From Mycobacterium celatum (GTDB lineage: Bacteria; Actinomycetota; Actinomycetes; Mycobacteriales; Mycobacteriaceae): a stretch of 64,000 bases of DNA. The stretch spans positions 1 through 64,000 of the forward strand of contig NZ_LQOM01000050.1 in NCBI RefSeq assembly GCF_002101595.1, given 5' to 3'. Of the stretch, positions 8,448-18,500 are shown piece by piece. Position numbers and translations under genes: made by a program. Numbering within the stretch: position 1 is the first letter of the stretch; the number at the start of each line of letters is the position of its first letter. The notes under the pieces were generated by a model. The model made no database searches, was not told the DNA's origin, and saw only the letters and a list, made by a program, of their open reading frames with translations.

Positions 8448-9941
8448 TTGACCGATGATCCCAGTCCAAACTTCGCGACGGTGTGGAACGCGGTCGTCTC
8501 CGAACTCAACGGCGAAGCAAACGGCGACGGCACCCCGACCAACGGCGAACCGTATGCCGCGCCCCTGACTCCCCAGCAAAGAGCCTGGTTGAACCTGGTT
8601 CAGCCGCTCACAATCGTCGAGGGGTTTGCTCTGCTGTCGGTGCCCAGCAGCTTTGTGCAAAACGAGATCGAACGACACCTGCGCACCCACATCACGGACG
8701 CGCTGAGCCGTCGGCTCGGCCACCAAATCGAACTCGGCGTCCGCATCGCCCCGCCGTCGCCGGACGGCACCGACACCGACACCGGGCCGCTGCCCGAGGA
8801 CCCCACCGACGAGGTCGACGAAGACCGTGAAGCGCTCGCAAGCGCCCACGAGAGCTGGCCGACGTATTTCACCGAACGGCCCCACAGCAACGATGCAGCG
8901 ACCGCGGGCGGCACCAGTCTCAACCGCCGGTACACCTTTGACACTTTCGTCATCGGCGCGTCGAATCGGTTCGCTCACGCTGCCGCCCTGGCGATTGCTG
9001 AGGCACCGGCCCGCGCATACAACCCGTTATTCATCTGGGGCGAATCCGGGCTGGGCAAGACCCACCTTCTGCACGCGGCCGGAAACTACGCGCAACGACT
9101 GTTTCCCGGCATGCGGGTCAAGTACGTCTCGACCGAAGAGTTCACCAACGACTTCATCAATTCTCTGCGCGACGACCGCAAAGTCGCCTTCAAACGCAGC
9201 TACCGCGACGTGGACGTGCTGCTGGTCGACGACATTCAGTTCATCGAAGGTAAAGAGGGCATCCAGGAAGAGTTCTTCCACACCTTCAACACGCTCCACA
9301 ACGCCAACAAGCAGATCGTGATCACCTCCGATCGCCCGCCCAAGCAACTGGCCACCCTCGAAGATCGGCTGCGGACGCGGTTCGAGTGGGGACTCATCAC
9401 CGACGTCCAGCCACCAGAACTGGAAACGCGCATCGCGATTCTGCGCAAGAAGGCACAAATGGAACGTCTCGCCGTTCCCGACGAAGTTCTCGAGCTGATC
9501 GCGAGCAGCATCGAGCGCAACATCCGCGAACTCGAGGGCGCGCTGATCCGCGTCACGGCTTTCGCATCGTTGAACAAAACGCCGATCGACAAGGCGCTGG
9601 CCGAGATCGTGTTGCGTGATCTCATCGCCGACGCCAGCACCATGCAGATCAGCGCGGCCACCATCATGGCGGCCACCGCCGAATACTTCGACACCACAGT
9701 CGACGAACTTCGCGGGCCCGGCAAAACGCGCGCCCTGGCGCAGTCCCGCCAAATCGCCATGTATCTGTGCCGCGAACTGACCGACCTGTCACTGCCGAAG
9801 ATCGGACAGGCATTCGGCCGCGACCACACGACTGTCATGTACGCGGAACGCAAGGTCCGTGGCGAGATGGCCGAGCGTCGTGAGGTCTTCGATCACGTCA
9901 AGGAACTGACGACCCGGATCCGCCAGCGCTCCAAGCGCTGA
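8448..9941 (+). CDS. dnaA: Replication initiator DnaA
   Basis: 497 residues from a TTG start with AGGGGGA upstream, as in other mycobacteria. Domain I (about 1-100) binds helicase-loading partners; an acidic, variable linker (about 100-155) follows. The AAA+ domain has Walker A GESGLGKTHLLHA (about 200), Walker B VLLVDDIQF and the sensor region TSDRPPKQL. Domain IV ends the protein with the DnaA-box-recognition signature RDHTTVMYAERKV. It opens oriC and recruits the replicative helicase. Confidence 0.98.
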   Translation: MTDDPSPNFATVWNAVVSELNGEANGDGTPTNGEPYAAPLTPQQRAWLNLVQPLTIVEGFALLSVPSSFVQNEIERHLRTHITDALSRRLGHQIELGVRIAPPSPDGTDTDTGPLPEDPTDEVDEDREALASAHESWPTYFTERPHSNDAATAGGTSLNRRYTFDTFVIGASNRFAHAAALAIAEAPARAYNPLFIWGESGLGKTHLLHAAGNYAQRLFPGMRVKYVSTEEFTNDFINSLRDDRKVAFKRSYRDVDVLLVDDIQFIEGKEGIQEEFFHTFNTLHNANKQIVITSDRPPKQLATLEDRLRTRFEWGLITDVQPPELETRIAILRKKAQMERLAVPDEVLELIASSIERNIRELEGALIRVTAFASLNKTPIDKALAEIVLRDLIADASTMQISAATIMAATAEYFDTTVDELRGPGKTRALAQSRQIAMYLCRELTDLSLPKIGQAFGRDHTTVMYAERKVRGEMAERREVFDHVKELTTRIRQRSKR

Positions 9942-10408
9942 TCTGTCGAAAAATTTTTGTCATCACCGGCTGTGCATACAGCTGTGTGCAACCGACGCAG
10001 GCCTTCGTCCTCGCCGCACAGCCTCGTGCACAAGCGCGCCACATCCCCAACCCGCGCACACAAACCCCACAGGCCCCGACAACTTCATCCACACCCCGGT
10101 GCCATCCCCATCAGCACCGACAGTCCACCGTCCCCAGGATGCACAGCACCTATTACTGTTACCGGTATCTCTTCGTAGATTCTTCTTCGAAAAGACCGTT
10201 GGGGACACACCGTTCCACACCCGCCTATCGGCTCGACGGTCACGGCTTGTCACTGCGATCGATTAGCTTTCAAGATGACGACGGAAGCTCTACGGTTGTT
10301 GTTCGACTGCCGTTACGGCCGTCGTGGCGGATTTACAGGCAGTGGCGTTCGTCAGCGGGGTTGGCCGTTGGAGATGAACCTTGCTGTTCGGGGTGATGAA
10401 GGGACGCT
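9942..10408. other. oriC: Chromosomal replication origin oriC
   Basis: The 467-base dnaA-dnaN interval is the experimentally known origin position in mycobacteria. It opens with an A/T block AAAAATTTTT (9949-9958). Loose DnaA-box-like TGTGCA/TGCACA and TCCAC 9-mers are scattered to about 10140. A second unwinding candidate is an A/T- and pyrimidine-rich stretch at 10149-10196, including TATTACTGTTACC and TCTTCTTCGAAAAG, closely resembling my memory of the M. tuberculosis AT cluster. No open frame in this interval is credible. Confidence 0.9.
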
Positions 10409-11608
10409 ATGGACGTGGCGACGACCAAGGTCGGCTTGACTGACTTGAAATTCCGCTTGGTCCGGGAAGACTTCGCCGACGCCGTCGCGTGGGTGGCGAG
10501 GAATCTGCCCACCAGACCCACGGTGCCGGTCCTGGCCGGTGTGCTGCTGACCGGCTCGGACGACGGGTTGACCATTTCCGGGTTCGATTACGAGGTGTCC
10601 GCCGAGGTACGGCTTGCTGCTGAAATTGCTTCGCCTGGAACGGTTTTGGTATCCGGAAGGTTGCTGTCGGATATCACCCGTGCATTGCCGGACAAACCGG
10701 TCGACGTCCATGTCGACGGCACCCGGGTGTCATTGACCTGCGGGAGTGCTCGCTTTTCGCTGCCCACGATGGCGGTCGAGGATTACCCGACGCTGCCGAC
10801 ACTTCCCGAAGAGACAGGTGCGTTGTCGGCGGACTTGTTCGCCGAGGCCATCAGCCAGGTGGCCGTCGCGGCCGGACGGGACGACACCTTGCCGATGTTG
10901 ACCGGCATTCGGGTCGAGATTTCCGGTGAGACGGTGGTGCTGGCCGCCACCGATCGGTTTCGGCTTGCGGTCCGCGAGCTCACCTGGTCGGCGGCCTCCC
11001 CGGACATCGAGGCCGCGGTGCTGGTGCCGGCGAAAACGTTGGCCGAGGCGGCGAAGACCGGTACCGACGGCACCGAAGTGCGCTTGTCTCTGGGTGCCGG
11101 GTCCGCGGTGGGCAAGGACGGGCTGCTCGGCATCAGCGGTAACGGCAAGCGCAGCACGACACGTCTTCTTGACGCTGAATTCCCGAAGTTCCGTCAACTG
11201 CTGCCCACCGAACACACCGCGGTGGCCACCATCGGGGTGGCCGAGTTGACCGAAGCGATCAAGCGCGTCGCCCTGGTGGCCGAGCGGGGCGCGCAGGTGC
11301 GGATGGAGTTCTCCGACGATGCACTGCGACTGTCCGCCGGCGCCGACGACGTCGGTCGGGCCGAAGAGGACTTGCCGGTCGAATTCGCCGGTGAACCGCT
11401 GACGATCGCGTTCAACCCCACCTACCTGACCGACGGGCTGGGGTCGCTGCATTCGGAGAAGGTGTCGTTTGGTTTCACCACGCCCAGCCGGCCGGCGGTG
11501 TTGCGCCCGACATCCGACGACGACCCGCAACCCACCGATAGCGGCCCGTACCCCGCCGTCTCGACCGACTACGTCTATTTGCTGATGCCGGTCCGTTTGC
11601 CCGGTTAG
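10409..11608 (+). CDS. dnaN: DNA polymerase III beta sliding clamp
   Basis: 399 residues. Forms the dimeric ring that tethers the replicase and other DNA enzymes to DNA. Conserved stretches include TRPTVPVLAGVLL, DDTLPMLTGIRVE, LLGISGNGKRSTTRLL, EFPKFRQLLP and the C-terminal TDYVYLLMPVRLPG. The usual three-domain clamp length is intact. The start is the ATG shortly after the oriC AT cluster. Confidence 0.98.
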   Translation: MDVATTKVGLTDLKFRLVREDFADAVAWVARNLPTRPTVPVLAGVLLTGSDDGLTISGFDYEVSAEVRLAAEIASPGTVLVSGRLLSDITRALPDKPVDVHVDGTRVSLTCGSARFSLPTMAVEDYPTLPTLPEETGALSADLFAEAISQVAVAAGRDDTLPMLTGIRVEISGETVVLAATDRFRLAVRELTWSAASPDIEAAVLVPAKTLAEAAKTGTDGTEVRLSLGAGSAVGKDGLLGISGNGKRSTTRLLDAEFPKFRQLLPTEHTAVATIGVAELTEAIKRVALVAERGAQVRMEFSDDALRLSAGADDVGRAEEDLPVEFAGEPLTIAFNPTYLTDGLGSLHSEKVSFGFTTPSRPAVLRPTSDDDPQPTDSGPYPAVSTDYVYLLMPVRLPG

Positions 11609-11616
11609 CGGTTGGC

Positions 11617-12765
11617 GTGTACGTCCGTCATCTTGGCTTGCGAGATTTCCGGTCGTGGGAACACGCCGATCTGGACCTGGCGCCGGGACGCACCGTGTTC
11701 GTCGGACCGAATGGGTATGGAAAAACGAATCTTATTGAGGCGCTGTGGTATTCGTCGACGCTGAGCTCACACAGGGTGGCGACCGATGCACCGTTGATCC
11801 GGGTGGGCGCACCGCGGGCCGTGGTGTCGACGATCGTGGTCAACGAGGGTCGGGAATGCGCTGTCGACCTGGAGATCACCAGCGGGCGGGCGAATAAGGC
11901 CCGGCTGAATCGTTCCCCGGTGCGCAGTGCGCGCGAAGTGATCGGCGTGTTGCGTGCGGTGCTGTTCGCGCCCGAGGATTTGGCGCTGGTCCGCGGCGAT
12001 CCGGCCGACCGGCGTCGTTACCTCGATGACCTGGCCACCGTTCGGCGGCCACGGATCGCGGCGGTGCGCGCCGACTACGACAAGGTGTTGCGTCAGCGCA
12101 CGGCATTACTGAAGACCGCGGTCGGCGGCCGGTTGCGGGGCGACCGCGGGGTCTTGGACACGCTGGACGTATGGGACGGCCACCTGGCGGCCCACGGCGC
12201 CGCGTTGATGGCCGCGCGGATGGAGCTGGTCAACGAGTTGGGCCCCGAGGTGGTCAAGGCGTACGCCCTGTTGGCCCCTGGATCACGGACCGCATCGATT
12301 GGTTATCGCGCCAGCATCGACATCGCTTCCGGCGATGGTGCGGACGTGGAGTTCCTGGAAGCTGCGTTGTTGGCCTCGATGGCGCGCCGGCGCGACGCCG
12401 AACTGGAGCGCGGTGTGTGTCTGGTTGGGCCGCACCGAGACGACCTGGAGTTACGGCTGGGCGATCAGCTCGCGAAAGGCTTTGCCAGTCATGGTGAATC
12501 GTGGTCGATGGCGTTGGCGCTGCGGCTTGCGGCTTATGAATTGCTCCGTGGCGAGGGAGGTGATCCGGTGCTCTTGCTCGATGATGTGTTCGCCGAACTC
12601 GATGCGGCTCGTCGGCAAGCCCTTGCCGTCGCGGCGGCTTCGGCCGAGCAGGTGTTGGTGACCGCGGCGGTCGCCGACGACGTGCCCCGCGATTGGGACG
12701 CCCGACAAGTCGCCATCACTTTGGCCGAGGACGACCACGGCCGGGTATCGGCGGTGCAGATATGA
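11617..12765 (+). CDS. recF: Recombination mediator RecF
   Basis: 382 residues from a GTG start nine bases after dnaN. SMC-like ATPase that with RecO and RecR loads RecA at gaps. Walker A is GPNGYGKTNLIEAL, the ABC-type signature lies near SMALALRLA, and Walker B is LLLDDVFAELD. Its stop overlaps the next start (ATGA), so dnaN, recF and the DUF721 gene form one unit. Confidence 0.97.
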   Translation: MYVRHLGLRDFRSWEHADLDLAPGRTVFVGPNGYGKTNLIEALWYSSTLSSHRVATDAPLIRVGAPRAVVSTIVVNEGRECAVDLEITSGRANKARLNRSPVRSAREVIGVLRAVLFAPEDLALVRGDPADRRRYLDDLATVRRPRIAAVRADYDKVLRQRTALLKTAVGGRLRGDRGVLDTLDVWDGHLAAHGAALMAARMELVNELGPEVVKAYALLAPGSRTASIGYRASIDIASGDGADVEFLEAALLASMARRRDAELERGVCLVGPHRDDLELRLGDQLAKGFASHGESWSMALALRLAAYELLRGEGGDPVLLLDDVFAELDAARRQALAVAAASAEQVLVTAAVADDVPRDWDARQVAITLAEDDHGRVSAVQI

Positions 12766-13334
12766 CAGACCGGGACGACGCCACTGCTGCTGCGGGCCCG
12801 CCGGAGCACCTGCGCGGGTTGGCAGGGATGGATCTGGTTCGGCGCACGCTGGAAGAGGCCCGCGGCGCTGCGCGCAACCAGGGCAAGGACATCGGGCGGG
12901 GCCGCCGGTTACTACCGCCCGGCCGTCGCGTCGCCGGCACGTCCAGCCGACGACGCTGGTCCGGGCCCGGTCCCGACCATCGAGACCCCCAACCGCTCGG
13001 CACCGCCGCGCGGGACGTGGCGAAGAAGCACGGCTGGTCGCAGCGGGTCGCCGAGGGCGCGGTGTTCGGGCAGTGGTCCTCGGTGGTCGGCCAGCAGATC
13101 GCCGAACACGCCACCCCGACCGCACTGCGCGACGGCGTATTGAGTGTGTCGGCGGAATCAACGGCCTGGGCAACCCAGTTGCGAATCATGCAAGCGCAAC
13201 TGATCGCGAAAATCGCCGCTGAAGTCGGCGACGGCGTGGTGACGTCGTTGAAGATCACCGGCCCGGTCGCGCCGTCGTGGCGCAAAGGGCCGCTGCATAT
13301 CGCTGGACGAGGCCCCCGGGACACCTATGGTTGA
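12762..13334 (+). CDS. dciA: DciA-type DnaB helicase loader (DUF721)
   Basis: 190 residues. The C-terminal DUF721 domain is clear (WSQRVAEGAVFGQWSSVVG and LSVSAESTAWATQLRIM). DciA is the widespread ancestral operator that assists loading of the replicative helicase; the M. tuberculosis counterpart is Rv0004. The N-terminal 80 residues are basic and probably disordered. Start ATG 12762 is fixed by the four-base overlap with recF. The symbol rests on family assignment, not on experiment here. Confidence 0.88.
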   Translation: MTDRDDATAAAGPPEHLRGLAGMDLVRRTLEEARGAARNQGKDIGRGRRLLPPGRRVAGTSSRRRWSGPGPDHRDPQPLGTAARDVAKKHGWSQRVAEGAVFGQWSSVVGQQIAEHATPTALRDGVLSVSAESTAWATQLRIMQAQLIAKIAAEVGDGVVTSLKITGPVAPSWRKGPLHIAGRGPRDTYG

Positions 13335-13551
13335 CGAATCGAAGGATCGGCTGAGGGCCGTCAGAAGGGAACGAGTTGCCCCGGCAAGCGTCAGGACGCA
13401 GGTAGTTCCGAGAAATTCCGCGCACGGCGCAGACAGCTGTGTAGAAACACCCTCACAGAGTGGGTGCGACCGCTACTTACCGGTAGACTGGCCCAGAACA
13501 CGCGCGCGGTAGCTGATCGCGTGCCCGCCCCCCAAGGAGACCTTTCCGATC

Positions 13552-15579
13552 GTGGCTGCCCAGAAGAAGGCCCGCACATCGTACGGCGCAGACTCCATCA
13601 CCGTCCTGGAAGGGCTAGAAGCCGTCCGCAAACGGCCCGGCATGTATATCGGCTCCACCGGGGAGCGCGGATTGCACCATCTGATCTGGGAGGTCGTCGA
13701 CAACGCGGTCGATGAGGCAATGGCCGGCTACGCCACCCAAGTCGACGTCAAGATCCTCGCAGACGGCGGAGTCGAAGTCACCGACAATGGCCGCGGTATC
13801 CCGGTCGCCATGCACTCCACCGGGATCCCCACCGTCGACGTCGTGATGACCCAGCTGCATGCCGGTGGGAAGTTCGGTGGCGATGACAGCGCCTACGCGG
13901 TGTCCGGCGGCCTGCACGGGGTCGGTGTGTCGGTGGTCAACGCATTGTCCACTCGACTCGAGGTCGAGATCTCCACCGACGGCTACGAGTGGTTTCAGCA
14001 TTACGACCGCTCGGTTCCCGGGACGCTCAAGCAAGGCGAGAAGACCAAAAAGACCGGGACCACAGTGCGGTTCTGGGCCGACCCCGACATCTTCGAGACC
14101 ACCGAATACGACTTCGAGACCGTCGCGCGCCGGCTGCAGGAGATGGCCTTCCTGAACAAGGGACTGACCATCAACCTCACCGACGAGCGGGTCAGCAACG
14201 AGGAGGTCGTCGACGAGGTCGTCAGCGACACCGCCGAAGCGCCGAAATCGGCGCGCGAGGAGGCCGAACAGCGCTCCACGCAGAAGGTCAAGCACCGCAC
14301 GTTCCACTACCCCGGCGGCCTGGTCGACTTCGTCAAGCACATCAACCGCACCAAGAACCCGATCCACAGCAGCATCGTCGACTTCTCCGGCAAGGGACCC
14401 GGCCACGAGGTCGAGATCGCGATGCAATGGAACGCCGGCTATTCCGAGTCGGTACACACGTTCGCCAACACCATCAACACCCACGAGGGCGGCACCCACG
14501 AAGAGGGATTCCGGGCGGCGCTGACGTCCGTGGTCAACAAGTACGCCAAGGACCGCAAGCTGCTCAAGGACAAGGACCCCAACCTGACCGGCGACGACAT
14601 CCGCGAGGGCCTGGCCGCGGTCATCTCGGTCAAGGTCAGCGAGCCGCAGTTCGAGGGCCAGACCAAAACCAAACTCGGCAACACTGAAGTCAAGTCCTTT
14701 GTGCAGAAGGTTTGCAACGAACAGCTCACCCACTGGTTCGAGGCCAATCCCAGCGACGCCAAGACCGTCGTCAACAAAGCGGTGTCGTCGGCGCAGGCCC
14801 GCATCGCCGCCCGCAAGGCCCGAGAACTGGTGCGCCGCAAGAGCGCAACGGATATAGGCGGGCTGCCGGGTAAGCTGGCGGACTGCCGTTCCACCGATCC
14901 GCGCAAATCGGAACTGTATGTGGTGGAAGGCGATTCGGCCGGCGGCTCGGCCAAGAGCGGCCGCGACTCGATGTTTCAGGCAATCCTGCCGTTGCGTGGA
15001 AAGATCATCAACGTGGAGAAGGCGCGCATCGACCGGGTGCTGAAAAACACCGAAGTGCAGGCGATCATCACCGCGCTGGGCACCGGAATCCACGACGAGT
15101 TCGACATCTCCAAGCTGCGCTACCACAAGATCGTGTTGATGGCCGACGCCGACGTCGACGGCCAGCACATCTCCACGCTGCTGCTGACCCTGCTGTTCCG
15201 GTTCATGCGGCCGCTGATCGAAAACGGGCACGTGTTCTTGGCGCAGCCGCCGCTGTACAAGCTCAAGTGGCAGCGCAGTGAACCGGAGTTCGCCTACTCC
15301 GACCGGGAACGCGACGGCCTGCTCGAGGCGGGCCAAAAGGCCGGCAAGAAGATCAACAAGGACGACGGCATCCAGCGCTACAAGGGTCTCGGCGAGATGG
15401 ACGCCAAAGAGTTGTGGGAAACCACGATGGATCCGTCGGTGCGGGTGCTGCGCCAGGTCACGCTTGACGACGCCGCCGCGGCCGACGAGCTGTTCTCCAT
15501 TTTGATGGGCGAGGACGTGGAGGCCCGCCGCAGTTTCATCACCCGTAACGCCAAAGACGTTCGCTTCCTAGACGTTTAA
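13552..15579 (+). CDS. gyrB: DNA gyrase subunit B
   Basis: 675 residues from GTG 13552 (AAGGAGA upstream). ATPase subunit of the negative-supercoiling topoisomerase. GHKL ATPase motifs include EVVDNAVDEA, DNGRGIPV and GGLHGVGVSVVNALS. The TOPRIM domain has EGDSAGGSAKSGR and the metal-binding DADVDGQHI. The segment NTEVQA in the resistance-determining region looks wild type. gyrA follows after 11 bases, the usual co-transcribed pair. Confidence 0.98.
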   Translation: MAAQKKARTSYGADSITVLEGLEAVRKRPGMYIGSTGERGLHHLIWEVVDNAVDEAMAGYATQVDVKILADGGVEVTDNGRGIPVAMHSTGIPTVDVVMTQLHAGGKFGGDDSAYAVSGGLHGVGVSVVNALSTRLEVEISTDGYEWFQHYDRSVPGTLKQGEKTKKTGTTVRFWADPDIFETTEYDFETVARRLQEMAFLNKGLTINLTDERVSNEEVVDEVVSDTAEAPKSAREEAEQRSTQKVKHRTFHYPGGLVDFVKHINRTKNPIHSSIVDFSGKGPGHEVEIAMQWNAGYSESVHTFANTINTHEGGTHEEGFRAALTSVVNKYAKDRKLLKDKDPNLTGDDIREGLAAVISVKVSEPQFEGQTKTKLGNTEVKSFVQKVCNEQLTHWFEANPSDAKTVVNKAVSSAQARIAARKARELVRRKSATDIGGLPGKLADCRSTDPRKSELYVVEGDSAGGSAKSGRDSMFQAILPLRGKIINVEKARIDRVLKNTEVQAIITALGTGIHDEFDISKLRYHKIVLMADADVDGQHISTLLLTLLFRFMRPLIENGHVFLAQPPLYKLKWQRSEPEFAYSDRERDGLLEAGQKAGKKINKDDGIQRYKGLGEMDAKELWETTMDPSVRVLRQVTLDDAAAADELFSILMGEDVEARRSFITRNAKDVRFLDV

Positions 15580-15590
15580 CCGAGGACTAG

Positions 15591-18500
15591 ATGACAGACA
15601 CCACTCTGCCACCGGGCGGTGACGCCGCCGAACGCGTCGAACCGGTCGACATCCAGCACGAGATGCAGCGCAGCTACATCGACTACGCGATGAGCGTGAT
15701 CGTGGGCCGCGCGCTGCCGGAAGTGCGCGACGGCCTCAAGCCGGTGCACCGCCGGGTGTTGTACGCGATGTTCGACTCGGGGTTCCGCCCGGACCGCAGT
15801 CACGCGAAATCGGCACGCTCCGTTGCCGAGACGATGGGCAACTACCATCCGCACGGCGACGCGTCGATCTACGACACGCTGGTCCGGATGGCGCAGCCCT
15901 GGTCGCTGCGCTATCCCCTGGTCGACGGCCAGGGCAACTTCGGTTCGCCGGGCAACGACCCGCCAGCCGCCATGCGCTACTGTCTCTCGCGAGATGCGTT
16001 GGTGCGCTTGCCGTTTGGGCAGGCAGTGCGGATCGGCAATGTGGTTTCGGGCGCCCGGTCTAACTCCGACAACGCGGTCGAGCTCAAGGTGCTTGATCGG
16101 CACGGCGACCCGGTTCTAGCCGACCGCCTTTTTCACTCCGGCGAACACCAGACCTATACCGTTCGCACCGCCGAAGGGTACGAGGTCACCGGCACCGCGA
16201 ACCACCCATTGCTGTGCCTGGTCGACGTCGCCGGCGTGCCGACGCTGCTGTGGAAGCTGATCGAAGAGATCCGCCCCGACGACCACGTCGTTCTACAACG
16301 GACCCCGCCAGTGGAGTTCGGCCCTGCGGACTGGCACGACGTGATGGAAGCACTGTTGTTGGGCGCCTTCATCAGCGAGGGATTCATTTCCGAGAAGCGT
16401 GCCGGATTCAACAATCTGGACCGCAGCTATATCGACATGGTGGTCGCGGCCTACGACGCGGTTGTCGGAGGCCAGCGCTATGTCTCCACCAGGACGATCC
16501 GCTCTGGCTCGACACTGTACGAGTTGGATATCCATAATCTGACGGCATTGAAGAAGTCGCGGCTGGGCGGCTTGTGCGGGCAGCGATCGGCGGAGAAGCT
16601 CGTTCTTGAATGGCTTTGGCAGGAACCTGCCGCTGTCAAGCGGGCCTTCCTGCAAGCCCTCTTCGAGGGTGACGGATCCTGTTCGGTATTGCCGCGGAAC
16701 ACAATCCAGGTCTCGTACTCGACGCGTAGCGAGCGATTGGCCAAAGACGTGCAGCAGATGCTGCTGGAGTTCGGTGTCATATCGCGCCGGTATCAGCATA
16801 CGGTCGGCGAGTACAAGGTCGTCATCACCAACCGAGCGCAGGCCGAACTTTTTGCGAGCCAAGTCGGCTTCGGCGGTGCCAAGCAGCAGAAGCTGCTCGG
16901 CATCTTGGAAGCGTTTCCACCTTGTGCCGGTCGGGACAACGACCACGTTCCCGGGCTGGCGCGGTTTATCCGCAAGCACTGCGGCAGCCGCTGGGTCGAC
17001 AAGGACTGGCTGAACCGCCACAACATCGACCGCATCCAACGATGGCGCACCCGTGGTTCTGAAATCCTGTCGCATATCGCCGATCCCGATGTGCGGGCCA
17101 TCGCAACCGAACTGACCGACGGCCGGTTCTACTACGCGACGGTCACCGCGGTAACCGATGCCGGCGTCCAGCCCGTCTACAGCCTGCGGGTCGACACCGA
17201 CGACCACGCGTTCATCAGCAACGGGTTCGTCAGCCACAACACCGAAGCGCGGCTGACTCCCCTGGCGATGGAGATGCTACGCGAAATCGACGAGGAGACA
17301 GTCGATTTCACTCCCAACTACGACGGCCGCGTGCAGGAGCCCACGGTCCTGCCCAGCCGCTTCCCCAACCTGCTGGCCAACGGGTCGGGCGGCATCGCGG
17401 TCGGCATGGCCACCAACATCCCGCCGCACAACTTAAGAGAACTCGCCGAAGCGGTGTTCTGGTGCCTGGAGAACTTCGACGCCGACGAAGAGGCGACGCT
17501 CAAGGCGGTCACCAAGAAGGTCAAGGGCCCCGACTTCCCCACGTCGGGATTGATCGTCGGCTCGCAGGGCATCGCCGACGCCTACAACACCGGCCGCGGC
17601 TCGATCCGGATGCGCGGAGTCGCTGAGATAGAAGAGGATTCGCGCGGCCGCACCTCGCTGGTGATCACCGAGCTGCCGTATCAGGTCAACCACGACAACT
17701 TCATCACCTCGATCGCCGAACAGGTCCGCGACGGCAAGCTCGCCGGCATCGCCAACATCGAAGACCAAAGCAGTGACCGGGTCGGGCTGCGCATCGTCAT
17801 CGAGCTCAAGCGCGACGCCGTCGCCAAAGTGGTGCTCAACAACCTCTACAAGCACACCCAGCTGCAGACCAGCTTCGGCGCCAACATGCTCGCGATCGTC
17901 GACGGCGTGCCGCGCACACTGCGGCTCGACCAGCTGATCCGCCACTACGTCGACCACCAGCTCGACGTGATTGTGCGGCGCACCCGATACCGGCTGCGCA
18001 AGGCCAACGAGCGGGCGCACATCCTGCGCGGTCTGGTCAAGGCGCTCGACGCGCTCGACGAAGTGATCGCGCTGATCCGGGCCTCGGAAACCGTCGACAT
18101 CGCCCGGCAGGGTCTGATCGAGCTGCTCGACATCGACGACATCCAGGCCCAGGCCATCCTGGACATGCAGCTGCGGCGGCTGGCGGCGTTGGAGCGCCAG
18201 CGCATCGTCGACGACCTGGCCAAGATCGAAGCCGAAATCGCCGACCTGGAAGACATTTTGGCCAAGCCGGAGCGCCAGCGCGCCATCGTCCGCGACGAGC
18301 TCAAAGAGATCGTCGACAAGCACGGCGACGACCGGCGCACCCGCATCGTGGCCGCCGACGGCGACGTCAGCGACGAGGATCTGATCGCCCGCGAGGACGT
18401 CGTCGTCACCATCACCGAGACCGGCTACGCCAAGCGAACCAAGACCGACCTGTACCGCAGCCAGAAGCGTGGCGGCAAGGGCGTGCAGGGCGCGGGCCTC

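Noticed and set aside
8114..8542. 142-codon minus-strand open frame across the dnaA promoter
   Set aside because: Would overlap DnaA boxes and the dnaA start; no ribosome-binding site or similarity.
13615..15336. 573-codon minus-strand open frame opposite gyrB
   Set aside because: Mirrors the high-G+C third-position bias of gyrB; no motif and no ribosome-binding site.
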